Assembly (NCBI RefSeq): GCF_000825685.1
Contig: NZ_CCXM01000001.1
Span: 1,015,828-1,079,827, forward strand
Direction of reading: 5' to 3'
Source: Rickettsia hoogstraalii
Lineage (GTDB): Bacteria > Pseudomonadota > Alphaproteobacteria > Rickettsiales > Rickettsiaceae
Length of the DNA stretch: 64,000 nucleotides
The notes under the pieces are model-generated. The model searched no databases. It was not told where the DNA came from and was given only the letters and a program-made list of their open reading frames with translations. Both the position numbers and the translations under genes were made by a program. Below, piece after piece: positions 33,587 through 44,499 of this stretch (position 1 is the stretch's first letter; each line of letters begins with the position of its first letter).

Positions 33587-35173
33587 ATGAAAATACGATT
33601 TATTATAATAAGTTTTATAGCTCTAATCTTAGTGGGATGGGGATATACTGCCTATAAATTTGAACATCAAAGTAAAGAGAATATTATCTCTATTCTTGAT
33701 GAATACGGGGAATATATAACCTATGATTCAATAAAAGTTAATAAATATTGCTTTAGTGTTACTTTGAATAAAGTAATGTTAAAACCTATAGATTTTTATT
33801 TTGATGAAATAGTTATTAGGCATATACCGTTTTTAAATATTACAAAAATTGATTCTTACGGAAATGACGTAAAAATTACTACCGCTCAAGATGAAAAAAA
33901 TATTTTTTACTCACCTGATCATCATACAACAATTTGGTTTAGAAAATCTTTATTTAATAGAGAGCCTGATTATTGGAAATTAAGCTTGAGTGACAATAAA
34001 TCAACTCTTTATAGTTCTTTAGATGCAGAGAGATTAGCAGAAAGTGATATTAGCAATTCTGTAATTACTAATACTAAAACATCAGATAACCTTAATTTGT
34101 TAATTTTGGATGGAGAAAATACGGTTTCTTTTATTTCTGAAAATTACAGAAGAAATTTATATGATAAAATTTTTGAATTTTTGAGAGATAAAATAGCTAA
34201 TGACTCTGATACTGCTTCCTTTGAGTATGGTTTGACAAAGTTAGATATATTGAATTTGCCTATTTCTTATAATTCCAAATTAAAACTAAAATATAGTGAT
34301 GAGTTAGTAGCTCTTGGAAAATTATTAATTCAAAACTTTTCTCTAAATCAAAAGCAAGATGAAAATATGCATGCTGTTATTTTTATGCAGATGTTAGGAG
34401 AATTAGTAAAAGGTAAACCGTTTTTATTCTCTTGCGATATTGAAAGAAAAGGAAAAGTAGAAAGTAATTTATATAAATTAAATATAGAAAAAGATAAAAT
34501 TTTTGATTTTGCTTTAAATATTAAATCTACTATAGAACCTTCTGAAACATACCAAAAAACGGCAGTTGAAGCTTTAGGAAGCTACTTTAGTAATGGTTTA
34601 AATAAAAAAGCCGAGTTAGATAAAATTTTTAAATTAACTAGCCCTATTACTCAAGAAGACGGGGAAAAAGTAATGGGTGTTTTTGCAAAAATAAATAATT
34701 CTGAATTTAATTTAAAAGGTGAGTTTGATCCTGAAGCAAAAAAATTATCCGGTAAAACTAATCTTGTAATGGATGATTTTAATTTTGCTATTGATATTGA
34801 TATGCTTAATTTAGATAATCCTCTGAATCTAGAAAGTGTAATAAAATTATCGGATCCAAATGCGGTTATAAATAATTTTGTGAATTATACCGATAATGCC
34901 GTAATACCGGTGCTTAATAAAATAGAAGATTCTAAGGAATTTGCTTTAAATCTAGGAAAACAATCTTCAGTAATAAAGCAATACGGCTTTAGGGCAATAG
35001 AAGCTTTTAGTAAAAACTCTGAGTTAAAAGACGGTGAATCTTTAGTAGTTGATGTGAAAGGTAAAGATACCGGACTAACCTTTAATGATAAAACTATAGA
35101 TCAGATTTTTGGTGATGCTAGAGTATTAGAATTTATGAATGCTATGGCTCAAATAGACCACGAAAGAAAGTAG
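33587..35173 (+). CDS. Signal-anchored hypothetical protein (DUF945/DUF2125-like)
   Basis: A 528-residue protein with one N-terminal hydrophobic segment ('IRFIIISFIALILVGWGYTAY') and a long extracytoplasmic part beginning 'YITYDSIKVNKYCFSVTLNKVMLKP', which is a beta-strand style sequence like the truncated protein at 1-460. It probably sits in the periplasm anchored to the inner membrane. Many T/S/N and regularly spaced 'NLDNPLNLES'-type strands suggest a repeated beta fold. No catalytic motif is visible. Function unknown. Confidence 0.7.
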   Translation: MKIRFIIISFIALILVGWGYTAYKFEHQSKENIISILDEYGEYITYDSIKVNKYCFSVTLNKVMLKPIDFYFDEIVIRHIPFLNITKIDSYGNDVKITTAQDEKNIFYSPDHHTTIWFRKSLFNREPDYWKLSLSDNKSTLYSSLDAERLAESDISNSVITNTKTSDNLNLLILDGENTVSFISENYRRNLYDKIFEFLRDKIANDSDTASFEYGLTKLDILNLPISYNSKLKLKYSDELVALGKLLIQNFSLNQKQDENMHAVIFMQMLGELVKGKPFLFSCDIERKGKVESNLYKLNIEKDKIFDFALNIKSTIEPSETYQKTAVEALGSYFSNGLNKKAELDKIFKLTSPITQEDGEKVMGVFAKINNSEFNLKGEFDPEAKKLSGKTNLVMDDFNFAIDIDMLNLDNPLNLESVIKLSDPNAVINNFVNYTDNAVIPVLNKIEDSKEFALNLGKQSSVIKQYGFRAIEAFSKNSELKDGESLVVDVKGKDTGLTFNDKTIDQIFGDARVLEFMNAMAQIDHERK

Positions 35174-35205
35174 TCTACAGTGTCATTCCTGCCTGGATAC
35201 CAAAT

Positions 35206-35328
35206 CGTCATTGCGAGCGAACTTTAGTTCGCGTGGCAATTCCAGCAAAATAATAAAAAATGCGGGTTTTTAGCATTTTTTACTGGATTGCTTCGTCAAT
35301 TACTTCCGTAATTTCCTCGCAATGATGT
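35206..35328. repeat. Palindromic repeat A, copy 10
   Basis: CGTCATTGCGAGC ... CCTCGCAATGATG with inner CAATTCCAG / CTGGATTG and a central AAAAAATGC / GCATTTTTT hairpin; lies 48 bases upstream of thrS. Confidence 0.85.
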
Positions 35329-35375
35329 TGAAAACTAATTATGAAATTTGAAGAAAAAACAAGTTAGAATAAAAA

Positions 35376-37283
35376 ATGATAAATATATCTTTTCCCGACG
35401 GTAGTATAAGACAATTTGAAAAAAACATTACCGCCTATGAAGTAGCAAATGCAATTTCAATGTCACTTGTAAAACAAGCAATGGTTGCTGAAATAAACGG
35501 TGAGCTTAAAGACTTAAGTACCGTAATTGAAAATGATTGCAAGCTTCGTATTTTAACCGCAAAAGACCCTGAATGTCTTGAGATAATAAGGCACGATGCG
35601 GCACATTTAACTGCTGAAGCAGTAAAGGAACTATTCCCTGAAACTCAGGTAACGATTGGTCCTGCAATTGAAAACGGCTATTATTATGATTTTGCTCGTG
35701 ATAAGCCTTTTACCACTGAAGATTTAGCCGTTATAGAAGCTAAAATGCAAGAACTTTCAAAGAAGAACGAGAAAGTAACAAGAGAGCTATGGGATAGGGA
35801 TAAAGCCGTAGAGTTTTTTAAGTCGATAGGAGAGCATTATAAAGCCGAAATTATTGCTTCAATTCCGGCAGGTGAGCAAATTACTTTATACAGGCAGGGT
35901 AGTTTTATTGATTTATGCCGAGGTCCGCATGCTCCCTCTACAGGGTTTGTTAAACATTTTAAGTTGATGAAAGTTGCAGGAGCTTATTGGCGAGGTGATA
36001 GTCGTAATGAGATGTTGCAGCGTATATACGGTACGGCGTGGGCCACGAAAGAGCAGTTGGATAATTATTTATTCATGCTTGAAGAAGCCGAGAAACGTGA
36101 CCATAGAAAGCTTGGGAAAGAGCTTGATTTATTCCATTTTCAGGAAGAAGCTCAAGGAATGGTATTTTGGCATAATAAAGGCTGGAGTATATATAATACT
36201 ATCGAGCAGTATATTAGGAAAAAGATTCGTAAGAACGGTTATACTGAGGTTAAGACTCCTGTTTTGGTGGATAAAAGCCTTTGGGAGGCTTCAGGACACT
36301 GGGAAAAATTTCGTGATGATATGTTTGCGTTAGAAACAGATGACAAGACATTAGCTTTAAAGCCGATGAATTGCCCTTGCCATGTGCAGATTTTCAAACA
36401 AGGTATCAAGAGCTATCGTGATTTACCGCTTCGTATGTCGGAATTTGGTTTGTGTCACCGTAATGAAGCATCGGGGGCTTTACACGGTTTAATGAGAGTG
36501 CGGAGTTTAGTGCAAGACGATGCACATATATTTTGTGCGGAGGAACAAATTACCGATGAAACGGTTAGTTTTTGTAAATTACTGACGGAAGTTTATAAAG
36601 ATTTTGGTTTTACCGATATAAAGGTAAAATTTTCTGATCGCCCTGAAATTCGTGCAGGTAGTGATGAAGTTTGGGATAAAGCTGAGAATGCTTTAAAAGA
36701 AGCAGTAGAAAAAGCAGGTTTTACCTATACGTTAAACCCAGGTGAGGGAGCATTTTACGGACCGAAGCTTGAGTTTGTATTAACCGATGCGATAGGGCGG
36801 CAATGGCAATGCGGAACACTTCAGATGGATTTTGTATTGCCGGAGCGACTCGATGCTAGCTATATTGCAGCAAGCGGTGAGAAAAAAAGACCGGTAATGC
36901 TCCATAGAGCAATCCTTGGTTCGCTTGAGCGTTTTATCGGTATATTGATTGAAGAATATGCCGGGCGTTTTCCTCTTTGGCTTGCTCCTATACAAGTCGC
37001 TATTGCAACAATCACAGGCGATTTAAACGATTACGCTTTAGAAGTGCAAAAAGCTTTAATTGATAATGGCGTAAGAACGGATATTAATATCTCACCTGAT
37101 AAAATTAACTATAAGATTCGTGAATTTTCTAATCAAAAAATACCGATGATTGCCGTAATCGGTAAGCAGGAAAAAGAAAATAAACAAGTAACGATTAGAA
37201 GACTTGGAACTACCGAGCAGGAAGTCTTATCGATAGAGCAGCTGATAAAGTTAATTAAGGAAGAGAATGAGAAGTATTTGTAG
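35376..37283 (+). CDS. thrS: Threonyl-tRNA synthetase
   Basis: A 635-residue class II synthetase with all domains: an N-terminal TGS domain ('[14 protein letters not shown]'), the editing domain with '[12 protein letters not shown]' (H-x3-H), the catalytic core with '[10 protein letters not shown]' and '[21 protein letters not shown]', and the C-terminal anticodon domain ('[10 protein letters not shown]'). It charges tRNA-Thr. Length is normal. It stands alone with repeat A upstream and a VapBC remnant downstream. Confidence 0.96.
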   Translation: MINISFPDGSIRQFEKNITAYEVANAISMSLVKQAMVAEINGELKDLSTVIENDCKLRILTAKDPECLEIIRHDAAHLTAEAVKELFPETQVTIGPAIENGYYYDFARDKPFTTEDLAVIEAKMQELSKKNEKVTRELWDRDKAVEFFKSIGEHYKAEIIASIPAGEQITLYRQGSFIDLCRGPHAPSTGFVKHFKLMKVAGAYWRGDSRNEMLQRIYGTAWATKEQLDNYLFMLEEAEKRDHRKLGKELDLFHFQEEAQGMVFWHNKGWSIYNTIEQYIRKKIRKNGYTEVKTPVLVDKSLWEASGHWEKFRDDMFALETDDKTLALKPMNCPCHVQIFKQGIKSYRDLPLRMSEFGLCHRNEASGALHGLMRVRSLVQDDAHIFCAEEQITDETVSFCKLLTEVYKDFGFTDIKVKFSDRPEIRAGSDEVWDKAENALKEAVEKAGFTYTLNPGEGAFYGPKLEFVLTDAIGRQWQCGTLQMDFVLPERLDASYIAASGEKKRPVMLHRAILGSLERFIGILIEEYAGRFPLWLAPIQVAIATITGDLNDYALEVQKALIDNGVRTDINISPDKINYKIREFSNQKIPMIAVIGKQEKENKQVTIRRLGTTEQEVLSIEQLIKLIKEENEKYL

Positions 37284-37347
37284 ATTTTAAATCTAAAATG
37301 TGATAGTATCATAATATCCCAGTTAGGAAAAATCCTAAGGAGCTTAT

Positions 37348-37575
37348 GTGAGAACTATTATTAATATAGCTGATTCGCAAATTAAAATTCTAGATCAACT
37401 ATCCAAGAAAAAAAAAGTATCAATAGATAAAATTATTAGGCAAGCTTTAGCTAGTTACATTGCTAATCATGATCATAATAATAAAGCATTTGAAAACGCT
37501 TTTGGACTTTGGAAAGATAAAAATCTAGATAGTTTAGAATATCAGACTAAATTATGTAATGAGTGGAACGAATGA
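37348..37575 (+). CDS. Ribbon-helix-helix antitoxin (VapB-like)
   Basis: A 75-residue protein starting at GTG 37348 after AAGGAGC. The N-terminus 'RTIINIADSQIKILDQLSKKKKVSIDKIIRQALASYI' is a ribbon-helix-helix DNA-binding fold; the tail 'FENAFGLWKDKN' is typical of antitoxins paired with PIN toxins. It overlaps the following vapC-like frame by four bases (ATGA). It may still be expressed although its toxin gene is interrupted. Confidence 0.82.
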   Translation: MRTIINIADSQIKILDQLSKKKKVSIDKIIRQALASYIANHDHNNKAFENAFGLWKDKNLDSLEYQTKLCNEWNE

Positions 37576-37916
37576 AAGCTACCTTTGATACTAATATATT
37601 AATAGACTACCTCCTTGGAAACTTATCAGCTCGTAGAGAAATTAGTTTATATAATAATCCTCAAATTAGTATAATAACTAAAATGGAAATACTAGTTGGT
37701 ACATCAAAAGAGAACTAAGAAATTATAGAAAGTTTTTTAAAAAATTTTCTTATAATTAATCTGAATGAAGAAATTGCTGAAATTGCAGTAGTTCTTCGTA
37801 AAGAAAATAAAATTAAACTACCTGATGCTATAATATGGGCTACTGCAAAGTTTACCAATAGCATATTAATTACAAGAAATACTAAAGATTTCCCTGTTAA
37901 TGCTTTTGATATATAA
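37572..37916 (+). pseudogene. vapC-like PIN-domain toxin with in-frame stop
   Basis: The frame from ATG 37572 reads MKATFDTNILIDYLLGN, 'ISIITKMEILVG', then a TAA at 37716-37718, then continues in the same frame with 'LKNFLIINLNEEIAEIAVVLRK', 'IKLPDAIIWATAK' and 'ILITRNTKDF' to a stop at 37916. The PIN acidic residues D6, E42, the D of LPDA and the D of TKDF are present, so only the stop codon disables it. The intact product would be 114 residues, an RNase toxin of the VapC type. Confidence 0.82.
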
Positions 37917-37989
37917 AGTACCTTACAGTATATAGGTTAGATCTGGGCATTCCTTATATAACCTAAATTTGTCCAATATTTCTCAATTT

Positions 37990-39724
37990 ATGAAAACAAC
38001 ATCTCATCTCGTCTCTTTTTTATGGTCAGTTATAAAGCCGTATAAATATTGCTATCTTATTATGATTATGGCACCGTTTGCGAGTGCTTTTTTAACTATG
38101 CCATAAAACTTTTGCTGGATTTATTTACTCAAAATGAAAAGATTACATTTGCACAAAGTTATAAACCGGTAATGGTTTTTATAGCTGCATAAGCAATACT
38201 TGATGTAGCTTGGCGTGTTCACAATTTTGCCCAGCTTAAAGCAATGCCTTATATTTTTCAAGATATGATGAATAAAATATGTAATCACTGTTTTAATTTG
38301 CCATACACTTATTTTCAAAATAACCTTTCCGGTTCTATAGTCGGAAGAGTACGGGGCATAGGTGATAATTATCATAAAATGCATCAAGCAATTGAGTATA
38401 AATTAAGCCAAACTCTACTTATTACATTATTTTCCGGTGTTACTCTTGCCTATATTAATATTAAAATATTTATTATTATTGTTGGTTTTATTGCTGTTTA
38501 TTTACCTCTTGCATTACGGTTTTTTATCAAACTTGCAAGAATGGAGCAGGATAAGCAAGATTCTTGGTATAATTTATTTGGTATCGTAGCTGATTGTATA
38601 ACAAATATCTTTACTATTTTTTCATTTGCGGCAAAACAGAGAGAATTAAATAAAATAGAAGATTATTATTATAATGTGCATAATATTTTAACAACTAGAT
38701 ATTATAAATATGATCTCATTATCTCTATAATATTGAACTTAGTATATTGGGTATATTTGATAGGAGTATTTGTATATGTAATTTACTTGCGTAATTTTGG
38801 TGAAATTAGTATCGGTGATATCACTTTTATTATGTCACTAACTTTTTTATTTGCTGAAAATTCTTGGCATGCTACTATGAGAGTTAAAGACTTTTTAGAA
38901 GATGTAGCAGCATTTCGCTCCGCCTTTACAATCATGCAAACCCTGCAAGATATTATAGATAAAGAGGATGCGGTCGAATTAAAAATATCTAAAGGCGAGA
39001 TTATATTTAAAGATATATCCTTTGCATACAAAGAGGGTAGTAGTGTATTTCAGTCTCTTAACTTGCATATTAAAAGCCGGTGAGAAAGTAGGTATTGTAG
39101 GACATTCAGGTAGCGGTAAATCTACTTTGATTGCGTTATTATTAAAGAACTTTAAAGCCGAAATCGGCGATATTATAATCGATAACCAAAGCCTTTACGA
39201 TACTTCCTCTGACAGTCTACGGGAGCAGATATCATTAATTCCTCAAGATATTATGCTTTTTCATCGCTCCATCGGTGAGAATATCGGTTATACCAAACAG
39301 AATGCTTTGCCTCATGAAATAGAAAATGCCGCCAAAGCTGCAAATATCCATGAATTTATCGAAAGTTTACCGGAAAAATATAACACCATTGTCGGTGAGA
39401 GAGGAGTAAAGCTAAGCGGCGGACAGAGGCAACGTATAGCAATTGCTCGTGCTATTCTTAAAAACGCTCCGATTTTGGTTTTAGATGAAGCAACTTCAAG
39501 CCTTGATAGTCATACCGAGCAAGAGGTACAAAAATCTATTAATACCATGCTTGATATTGAAAATGTAACTATAATTGCTATAGCTCATAGATTATCTACT
39601 ATCAAGCATATGGATAGGATTATTGTTATGGATAAAGGCAAAATCGTAGAAGACGGAACTTATTAGTAAGAAAAAGGGTAAATTTAAAGAACTTTGGGAG
39701 CATCAAGTTAACGGCTTTGTCTAG
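37990..39724 (+). pseudogene. ABC exporter gene with several frameshifts and a stop
   Basis: Reads as one half-transporter in pieces: 'MKTTSHLVSFLWSVIKPYKYCYLIMIM' (frameshift near 38101), 'IKLLLDLFTQNEKITFAQSYKP' with TAA at 38190, a long membrane block from 38244, an extra A near 39072 inside 'LHIK-AGEKVGIVGHSGSGKST', then an ATPase with signature 'LSGGQRQR' and 'ILVLDEATSS', and a last frame break near 39660 before 'ISKKGKFKELWEHQVNGFV'. It resembles the intact exporter at 24388-26172. Four or five lesions make function very unlikely. Confidence 0.85.
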
Positions 39725-39742
39725 ACTCGTTTATCTGTTATT

Positions 39743-39922
39743 AGAGTACCATATGATTTTGACTTTATGTCATTCTCGCGTAGGCGAGAATCCAGTAAAA
39801 CCATATAAAAACAAGTTTTTATATGGTTATTTTATCAATATGTAACTTCTATAGCAATATTGAAGCTATTTTTCTGGATTCCCGCTTTTGCGGGAATGAC
39901 ATAAAAAATCGTAGGGTACTAT
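39743..39922. repeat. Family B palindromic element with terminal arms
   Basis: Ends AGAGTACC...GATTTT and AAAATCGTAGGGTACTATA, then TGTCATTCTCGC GTAG GCGAGAATCCAG and CTGGATTCCCGC TTTT GCGGGAATGACA. The middle carries a hairpin CCATATAAAAAC / GTTTTTATATGG. About 180 bp. The terminal GTACT motif matches the B element at 57596-57790. Confidence 0.75.
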
Positions 39923-39992
39923 AATCTACTCTTTATTTTACTTATTTATTGGACTTTATTCCTAAAAAAGCTTACTATTTAGGAATGTATTC

Positions 39993-41184
39993 CTGATAAG
40001 TAATGAAAAAATATTTAACAGATATATAAAATTAATCTTAGATAAAAAGCAAACTGCTTTTTTATGGGGAGCAAGAAAAACAGGAAAATCTACTTATTTA
40101 AAAGAATTATATCCGAATTCTATATATTATGATTTATTAAAAACCGACTTACAGATTAGATATTTAAAACAGCCGTCAAATTTTCGAGAAGAAATATTAG
40201 GGCTTGAGAAAGATAAGCTTACTTTACCGATTATAGTAGATGAAATACAAAAAGTACCTTCATTACTTGATGAAATACACTGGCTTATAGAAAATACAGA
40301 CAGCTATTTTATGCGGTTCAAGTACGAGAAAATTGCGGGTCGCAGGAACAAATTTATTGGGTGGTAGAGCAATAAAATATAATTTTTATCCTTTAGTATA
40401 TCCCGAAATAAAAGAAGATTTTAATTTACTCAAGATATTTAATAATGGTTTAATTCCGCTACATTTTATTAGTAATAACCCTCGTAAACTCTTAAAAGCC
40501 TATGTAGAAGATTACTTAACAAATGAAATACGTGCGGAAGGGTTAGTGCGTAATATAGCAGCTTTCGGTAGGTTTATAGATAGCATCGCTTTTTCTCACA
40601 GCGAATTGTTAAATTATTCTAATATAGCCCGTGATTGCGGAATAGACGCAAAAACAGTTAAGGAATATTATCAGATACTTGTTGATACGTTAGTAGGATA
40701 TTTGGTTTATCCTTATACCAAGAAAGTTAGTAGAGAAGTTATATATTCTATTCCGAAATTTTATCTTTTTGATGTCGGAGTTGCAAATAATATCATGCAA
40801 TACCAATTTAATGAAGTCAGAGGAGCTGAAACAGGCAAAGCTTTAGAACATTATATATTTACAGAACTTACGGCTTATTTAGGTTTAAATGATCTCGATT
40901 ACGCAATAAATTACTGGCGTACCAAAACAGGTTTAGAAGTTGATTTTATAGTTAGTACTATTAGAGGTAAAGCGGCGCCGATCGAAGTAAAAATATCGTC
41001 AAATGTACATAATAACGAACTTCGAGGAATTAAATCTTTTATAGAAGAACATCAAATAAGTAAAGGTTATATTGTTTGTTTAGAACCAAAGCTTAGAAAA
41101 GTAATTTGGGGAACTCAAGAAATAGATATAATACCGCTGCAACAATTTTTAGAAAAATTATGGAATCATGAAATTTTAGAGTAA
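39993..41184 (+). pseudogene. AAA-type ATPase with DUF4143-like C-terminus, frameshifted
   Basis: From about 39993 (no ATG; CTG 39993 is the nearest candidate) the frame reads 'NRYIKLILDKKQTAFLWGARKTGKSTYLKELY' (Walker A GARKTGKST), 'LPIIVDEIQKVPSLLDEIHWLIE' (Walker B) and breaks near 40311. One phase on, it continues 'CGSSTRKLRVAGTNLLGGRA', 'NEIRAEGLVRNIAAFGRFI' and 'GLEVDFIVSTIRGKAAPIEVK' to 41184. This is the ATPase-DUF4143-nuclease-like family often linked to mobile DNA. A one-base insertion or two-base deletion explains the break; the downstream part from 40333 could still be translated. Confidence 0.78.
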
Positions 41185-41190
41185 CTTTTA

Positions 41191-41314
41191 TAGACGAAGT
41201 TTAATTTGGAAAAGAGCAAGGCATTTTATATTTTTTGACCGCAGCGTACATACTAGTACGTGAGGATCAAAAAATATAAAACAACGATGCCAATTTTTCA
41301 AATTAAACGAGTAT
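41191..41314. repeat. Palindromic repeat D, copy 1
   Basis: About 125 bp: TAGACGAAGTTTAATTTGGAAAAGAGCAAGGC ... closed by GATGCCAATTTTTCAAATTAAACGAGTA, written here in parts: left arm GTTTAATTTGGAAAA, right arm TTTTCAAATTAAAC. The centre is GCAGCGTACATACTAGTACGTGAGGAT. A second copy in opposite orientation is at 60449-60575. Its right edge abuts the stop codon of the minus-strand gene at 41314. Confidence 0.8.
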
Positions 41315-41727
41315 TACACCCCTAAGGCTTTTTTATCTTTAGATTGTTCTTGTTCAACTGCTTGAGTATGAGATTTGACTTGAGGGATTGCAAGATCGAC
41401 TACATGTTCATATCTAACGCCGTTTTCAAATAAAACTTGACCGCATTTATTCACTTGAATAACATCTTCTTTAGAGAACTTATTTAAAATAACTTCCGTA
41501 ATGTCGTAAAGGAATTTCCAAGATAATTCTATTCTTTCTTGTAATGTCAGCTTTTTATTTTCCGGTTTTTGACTATTAAGGGCAACATTTGGCGAATCAT
41601 CAATATTACCTCCTTCAGTAGGTAATATATTTTTTTTACGTGCTGCTATTTTCTTATACATTAAAAATATTAATAATAATGCTAAGCAACCTATGGCAAT
41701 TAAAATATGAGTATTAGAATTAGACAC
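41314..41727 (-). CDS. Small single-pass membrane hypothetical protein (possibly DUF2660)
   Basis: A 137-residue protein with one N-terminal membrane helix ('ILIAIGCLALLLIFLMYKK') and a cytoplasmic, charged C-terminal domain containing 'LTLQERIELSWKFLYDITEVILNKF' and 'VLFENGVRYEHVVDLAIPQV'. It resembles a Rickettsia-limited family I associate with DUF2660. Its start overlaps the stop of the upstream gene by one base, so both are one unit. The stop codon lies at the edge of repeat D, so the end may have been altered by that insertion. Confidence 0.62.
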   Translation of the reverse strand: MSNSNTHILIAIGCLALLLIFLMYKKIAARKKNILPTEGGNIDDSPNVALNSQKPENKKLTLQERIELSWKFLYDITEVILNKFSKEDVIQVNKCGQVLFENGVRYEHVVDLAIPQVKSHTQAVEQEQSKDKKALGV

Positions 41728-42917
41728 TATTTTGCTCTTCCTTGTTGTTGAGTTAAGTTTTGTGTTTTAGAAAGCATCGTAACCACTGCTTTACCTATAT
41801 TAACTAAGTTAGCTATATCAGGAGCTAGCTTTGCAACTGCTAAGACAGGAGGCGGTAATAAGTTAGTTTTTATTGTTAGACTTATAACATTTCCGAGTTC
41901 TTTACTTCCTGGTATTACTCCTACTATTTTTTTTATGTCACTTGCAAGTTCCATAGCTTTTTCTGCGGCTTTACATAAGGATTCTATCTTTTCGCCAAAA
42001 GAAGCTTCCGGATTTAATACTTTTAATAATTCTGTTTTAGCTTCATTTAGATTATCCGAAATAGTATTCTTTACAGAGTTTAATTTGTCAATATTTATAT
42101 CTTGTGGAATTGCATTTTCAATATTACTTTTTAGTTCTGCTATTTTTTCTTCTACTTCATCTTTATTTTTTGGTATAGCTTTAGTAGCTTTTGCAGCATT
42201 CTCTAGTGAAGCTTGGTTATTAGGGTTTTTATTTGCTATTTCAATAATTTTTTGAGGCGGTTCTTTTGATATTTCTGAAATTGCGGCAACTTTCTTGGCT
42301 TTTTCATAGATGTTTTCAAGCTTCTCATTAGATTTAGCCTCTTCTCTTATTTCTTTTATATCATTATGCAATTTTGTTATTTTTGGCAATAGTTTTTCAG
42401 AGTCAATAAGATTATTTACTTTTTCAAGTATTCCGCTTGTTTGTATAAATATTCCAAGCATCGGTATTTGAGTGGATATAACCCCGACTAATATATTTTC
42501 TAATGATTCTATAATTTTTTTAGAAGCTCCAGGATAGAGTTTATCTAATTCTTGCTGAAATTTTAAAACTTGTTCTAAAACGTTTAAACATTTTTCTACA
42601 ATAATCCCGTCAAATAAAAAGATATCTTTTGTTTTTAACTGTTCTTGATATGCTTTCTCAAGTGCTTCAGATAAAGTAGCTAGAGATTCTTGGATTGTCC
42701 TATTAAAAAGTTTTTCTATTTTCTCTACATCAATATTTTCAGTGTGAGATAATTCATTTAAAGAATTTTGTAAAATATAAAATAAATGATCTTCTAAATC
42801 TTTTACATTCATTTTCAAAGATTTTGTAAAACCGTTTAATTTTATTAAAAGTCTTTGTAGTTCTTCTTGTTGTTCTTTATTTAATCCACTAAAACTAGAA
42901 AAATCAATTATAGACAT
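41727..42917 (-). CDS. Helical hypothetical protein, Rickettsia-type
   Basis: A 396-residue, almost wholly alpha-helical protein with heptad-like segments ('LPKITKLHNDIKEIREEAKSNEKLENIYEKAKK', given in parts: 190-222 region) and a moderately hydrophobic C-terminus ('LLPPPVLAVAKLAPDIANLV'). No signal peptide, no enzymatic motif. It is the first gene of a two-gene minus-strand unit transcribed away from tolC. Function unknown; a scaffold or effector-like role is only a guess. Confidence 0.62.
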   Translation of the reverse strand: MSIIDFSSFSGLNKEQQEELQRLLIKLNGFTKSLKMNVKDLEDHLFYILQNSLNELSHTENIDVEKIEKLFNRTIQESLATLSEALEKAYQEQLKTKDIFLFDGIIVEKCLNVLEQVLKFQQELDKLYPGASKKIIESLENILVGVISTQIPMLGIFIQTSGILEKVNNLIDSEKLLPKITKLHNDIKEIREEAKSNEKLENIYEKAKKVAAISEISKEPPQKIIEIANKNPNNQASLENAAKATKAIPKNKDEVEEKIAELKSNIENAIPQDINIDKLNSVKNTISDNLNEAKTELLKVLNPEASFGEKIESLCKAAEKAMELASDIKKIVGVIPGSKELGNVISLTIKTNLLPPPVLAVAKLAPDIANLVNIGKAVVTMLSKTQNLTQQQGRAK

Positions 42918-43133
42918 AAAATTTATTATTTTGTTACCAAATATTAATTAATCTTAAAGCTTTATAACCGTAAAATAAAATGTAAAATAGTTATCATTGC
43001 CCTTGAGATTAATTTTTGTTATATTACGTGCTAACATTGCTACAATAGATTTATATTGTTTATTGGGATATAGGTATATTCTTGAAAGATTAAACTAATC
43101 TAACTAACATATTATCAATTATTCAAAAAATTT

Positions 43134-44498
43134 ATGCGTAAATTAACTACATTTATTATCACATTATTACTAACTGGTTCGGTTGTCGCTGTTGATTTGC
43201 AGGAAGCTTTAACTGAAGGATATAAGAATAATGAGGAGCTGAAAGCTGCTAGAATTAAGTTTTTGAATGCGATTGAGCAGTTCCCTCAAGCTTTCTCAGG
43301 ATTTATGCCTAGTGCCGGATTGCAGATTAATAGACAAAATAGTAAGACTAAATATAATAAAAAATATACTGATAGGCTTGGTCTTACTCCAAGAGAGACA
43401 GATAGCAATCAAGGTGCATTAACAATTGAGCAATCATTATTTAGCGGTGGTTCTAGTGTTGCGGCTCTTAAAGCTGCTCAATCAGGGTTTAGAGCGTCAC
43501 GAGGCGAATATTATGCCGGCGAACAAAAAATATTATTAAATTTAATAACTGCTTATCTTGATTGTTTTGAGAGCAAAGAGAAATATGATATTTCTGAAAG
43601 TAGGGTTCGTACTAACATACAACAAGTTAACACTGTTGAAGAGAAATTAAGACTAGGGGAAGCAACGGCAATAGATATAGCAACTGCAAGAGCAGGGCTT
43701 GCAGCGGCAGAAACGAATAAACTAGCTGCCTATGCCGATTTTCAAGGAAAAAAAGCAAATTTTATTAGAGTATTCGGTATAGAGCCTAAAGATATAACTA
43801 TGCCTAATTTACCTGATAGATTACCTGCTTCATTGGATGAGTTAACAAGAAAAGCCGTTAAATTAAACCCTGATATTGATTCGGCAAGACATAATGTAAC
43901 TTCGGCGAAAGCTTTGGAAATGGTGCAGAAAGGAAAATTATTGCCGCAAGTAAGCGTAAAGTTGCAATCAGGTAGAACTAACTATAATCCACAAGATCCA
44001 GCTGTTCAAAATATAAACAGTAAAAGCTATACTACTATTCTTTCGGTAAATATCCCTATTTATCCAAATGGAGGGGCTCAATATTCAGAAATTAGAAAAG
44101 CTAAAAACCAAACAAGAAATAGTGCAGTTCAGCTTGATAGTGCGATAAAGCAGACACAAGCGGGTGTTGTAAGCGTGTGGGAAGGATTTGAAGCAGCAAA
44201 ATCTCGTATTGTTGCAGCTGATCAAGGTGTGGAGGCTGCACAAATATCATATGATGGTACGGTGCAAGAGGAAATAGTCGGCTCCAAAACTATACTCGAT
44301 GTTTTAGATGCTGAGCAAAAATTGTATGAAGCAAAAATAACTCGTGTGGATGCGTATAAGAATTCAGTACTTGCAGCATATCAAATGAAATTGTTAACCG
44401 GCGAGCTAACGGCTCAAAGTTTAAAACTTAAAGTAAAATATTTTAGTCCTGAAGAAGAGTTTAAGACTATTAAAAAGAAAATGTTTATAGGTTTCTAA
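43134..44498 (+). CDS. tolC: TolC-family outer membrane channel
   Basis: A 454-residue precursor with a clear signal peptide (MRKLTTFIITLLLTGSVVA). The mature part shows the two structural repeats of TolC: 'LQEALTEGYKNNEELKAAR ... FSGFMPSAGLQINRQ' and the second copy 'LTRKAVKLNPDIDSARHNV ... GKLLPQVSVKLQSGR', with 'GEATAIDIATARAGLAAAE' and 'GSKTILDVLDAEQKLYEA'. It forms the trimeric exit duct of type I secretion and efflux systems. In R. typhi TolC is reported to secrete the ankyrin protein RARP-1, whose homologue lies 700 bases downstream. Confidence 0.94.
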   Translation: MRKLTTFIITLLLTGSVVAVDLQEALTEGYKNNEELKAARIKFLNAIEQFPQAFSGFMPSAGLQINRQNSKTKYNKKYTDRLGLTPRETDSNQGALTIEQSLFSGGSSVAALKAAQSGFRASRGEYYAGEQKILLNLITAYLDCFESKEKYDISESRVRTNIQQVNTVEEKLRLGEATAIDIATARAGLAAAETNKLAAYADFQGKKANFIRVFGIEPKDITMPNLPDRLPASLDELTRKAVKLNPDIDSARHNVTSAKALEMVQKGKLLPQVSVKLQSGRTNYNPQDPAVQNINSKSYTTILSVNIPIYPNGGAQYSEIRKAKNQTRNSAVQLDSAIKQTQAGVVSVWEGFEAAKSRIVAADQGVEAAQISYDGTVQEEIVGSKTILDVLDAEQKLYEAKITRVDAYKNSVLAAYQMKLLTGELTAQSLKLKVKYFSPEEEFKTIKKKMFIGF

Positions 44499-44499
44499 C

